From NCBI GenBank assembly GCA_026985705.1, contig JALSPY010000004.1:1-5842 (forward strand): a stretch of DNA of 5,842 nt, written 5' to 3'. The stretch comes from Hydrogenothermaceae bacterium. GTDB lineage: Bacteria > Aquificota > Aquificia > Aquificales > Hydrogenothermaceae. The notes beneath the pieces were generated by a model. The model was not told the origin of the DNA and searched no databases. It saw only the letters and a list, made by a program, of their open reading frames with translations. A program made the translations under genes and the position numbers. Below, one piece after another: positions 5,517 to 5,842 of this stretch; within the stretch, counting starts at the first letter, position 1, and each line of letters opens with the position of its first letter.

Positions 5517-5676
5517 CTTTCTACCCCACTACGTTCAGACAAAACGTTGCAGATATGAAATATGCTTGTTATCTGGTAAGAACTTTCTATCCCACTACGT
5601 TCAGACAAAACTGCTAGCTTTTCTGGTGTAAAGTCTTGTTTCTTTGCCTTTCTATCCCACTACGTTCAGACAAAAC
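5517..5676 (-). CRISPR. Short CRISPR array: three 29-nt repeats, two spacers
   Basis: Direct repeats occupy 5517-5545, 5583-5611 and 5648-5676. On the plus strand each begins CTTTCTA and ends ACGTTCAGACAAAAC. The second and third are identical; the first differs only at 5524 (C for T). Spacers are 37 nt (5546-5582) and 36 nt (5612-5647), unrelated to each other. Read on the minus strand the repeat starts GTTTTGTCTGAAC and ends GGGATAGAAAG, the usual pattern for 29-30-nt type I-B/III repeats of thermophiles, whose last 8 nt (ATAGAAAG) would be the crRNA 5' handle. The altered repeat at the low-coordinate end and the T-rich sequence beyond 5676 both place the leader on the right, so transcription should be leftward. 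No cas genes are in the window. The spurious minus-strand frame across 5420-5608, with LSERSG repeated, is just the repeat translated. Confidence 0.93.
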
Positions 5677-5784
5677 GAAAAAAAAAGTTTAGGAATATTA
5701 CAAAATAACCTTATTTTCCAATTTATAAAAAAAATAAAAAAACAGAGACAAAATAATAAAAAAAATGCCACTGGACAACAAACA
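5677..5784 (-). promoter_or_regulatory. Putative CRISPR leader (AT-rich, strongly T-rich on the array strand)
   Basis: The sequence beside the intact last repeat is almost pure A with scattered T on the plus strand, i.e. T-rich on the transcribed strand, as CRISPR leaders often are. A possible promoter on the minus strand is TTGGAA (5721-5716) and TAATAT (5700-5695) with a short 15-nt spacer, which would start transcription just before the first repeat. The right boundary is uncertain because an ORF starts at 5785; the leader may be truncated there. Confidence 0.45.
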
Positions 5785-5842
5785 ATGAGTTATAAAGATT
5801 GTATAACAACTGTTTATATATTTGTAGATGAGACATCAAAAT
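5785..5842 (+). CDS. Start of an ORF running off the window, possibly a transposase
   Basis: ATG at 5785 begins an open frame of 19 codons (MSYKDCITTVYIFVDETSK) to the window edge. Unlike the surrounding A-runs, the codons give a mixed, protein-like sequence. The ITTVYIFVDE pattern recalls the first lines of DDE transposases of the IS982/IS5/IS4 kind, which begin with a short helix followed by a VD[DE] pair, but 19 residues cannot settle this. The ribosome site is weak (CTGGAC, about 9 nt upstream), which is common for transposases. If it is an insertion element, its left end must lie between the CRISPR repeats and 5785; I could not identify a terminal inverted repeat without the other end. 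Confidence 0.35.
   Translation, partial: MSYKDCITTVYIFVDETSK

Noticed and set aside
5420..5608. Minus-strand 62-codon frame with repeated LSERSG
   Set aside because: It is produced by translating two CRISPR repeats and flanking DNA; the repeat explains the peptide repetition.

Overview
The window is an AT-rich bacterial chromosome segment with short intergenic gaps, strong Shine-Dalgarno sites and K/E/I-rich proteins, which suits a thermophile. The AT content, the gene types (argininosuccinate synthase, a CDF transporter with a NifX-type tail, CutA, a DUF190 protein) and the CRISPR array suggest a member of the Aquificae, perhaps Hydrogenothermaceae such as Sulfurihydrogenibium. That assignment is inference from composition and gene style, not from a marker gene.

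Layout. (1) Bases 2-2104, plus strand: the C-terminal 284 codons of argininosuccinate synthase (argG), then, after 36 nt, a cation diffusion facilitator carrying an extra C-terminal NifX/NifB-like domain. (2) Bases 2106-2856, minus strand: cutA followed downstream by a small lipoprotein gene. Both start at TTG behind strong Shine-Dalgarno sites. (3) Bases 2857-3303: no intact gene. It holds the cutA 5' region and, on the minus strand, what looks like an eroded small gene with a zinc-ribbon half-site broken by stops and frameshifts. (4) Bases 3304-4436, plus strand: a tight three-gene operon of a 76-aa coiled-coil protein, a stand-alone Lrp/AsnC effector-binding (RAM) domain without HTH, and a nicotinamidase with all catalytic and metal residues. 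(5) Bases 4554-5009: a four-helix CopD-like membrane protein. It converges, with a 4-nt gap, on a DUF190 (PII-like) gene at 5014-5340 on the minus strand. (6) Bases 5341-5842: a non-coding gap, a three-repeat/two-spacer CRISPR array (5517-5676) most likely transcribed on the minus strand, a T-rich putative leader, and at the window edge the first 19 codons of a plus-strand ORF that may be a transposase.

Most genes have recognisable housekeeping or small-molecule roles: arginine synthesis, metal export, NAD salvage. I do not see a complete undescribed system. The least ordinary items are the transporter-NifX fusion, the coiled-coil/RAM/nicotinamidase operon, the eroded zinc-ribbon gene, and the tiny CRISPR array beside a possible insertion element with no cas genes in view.
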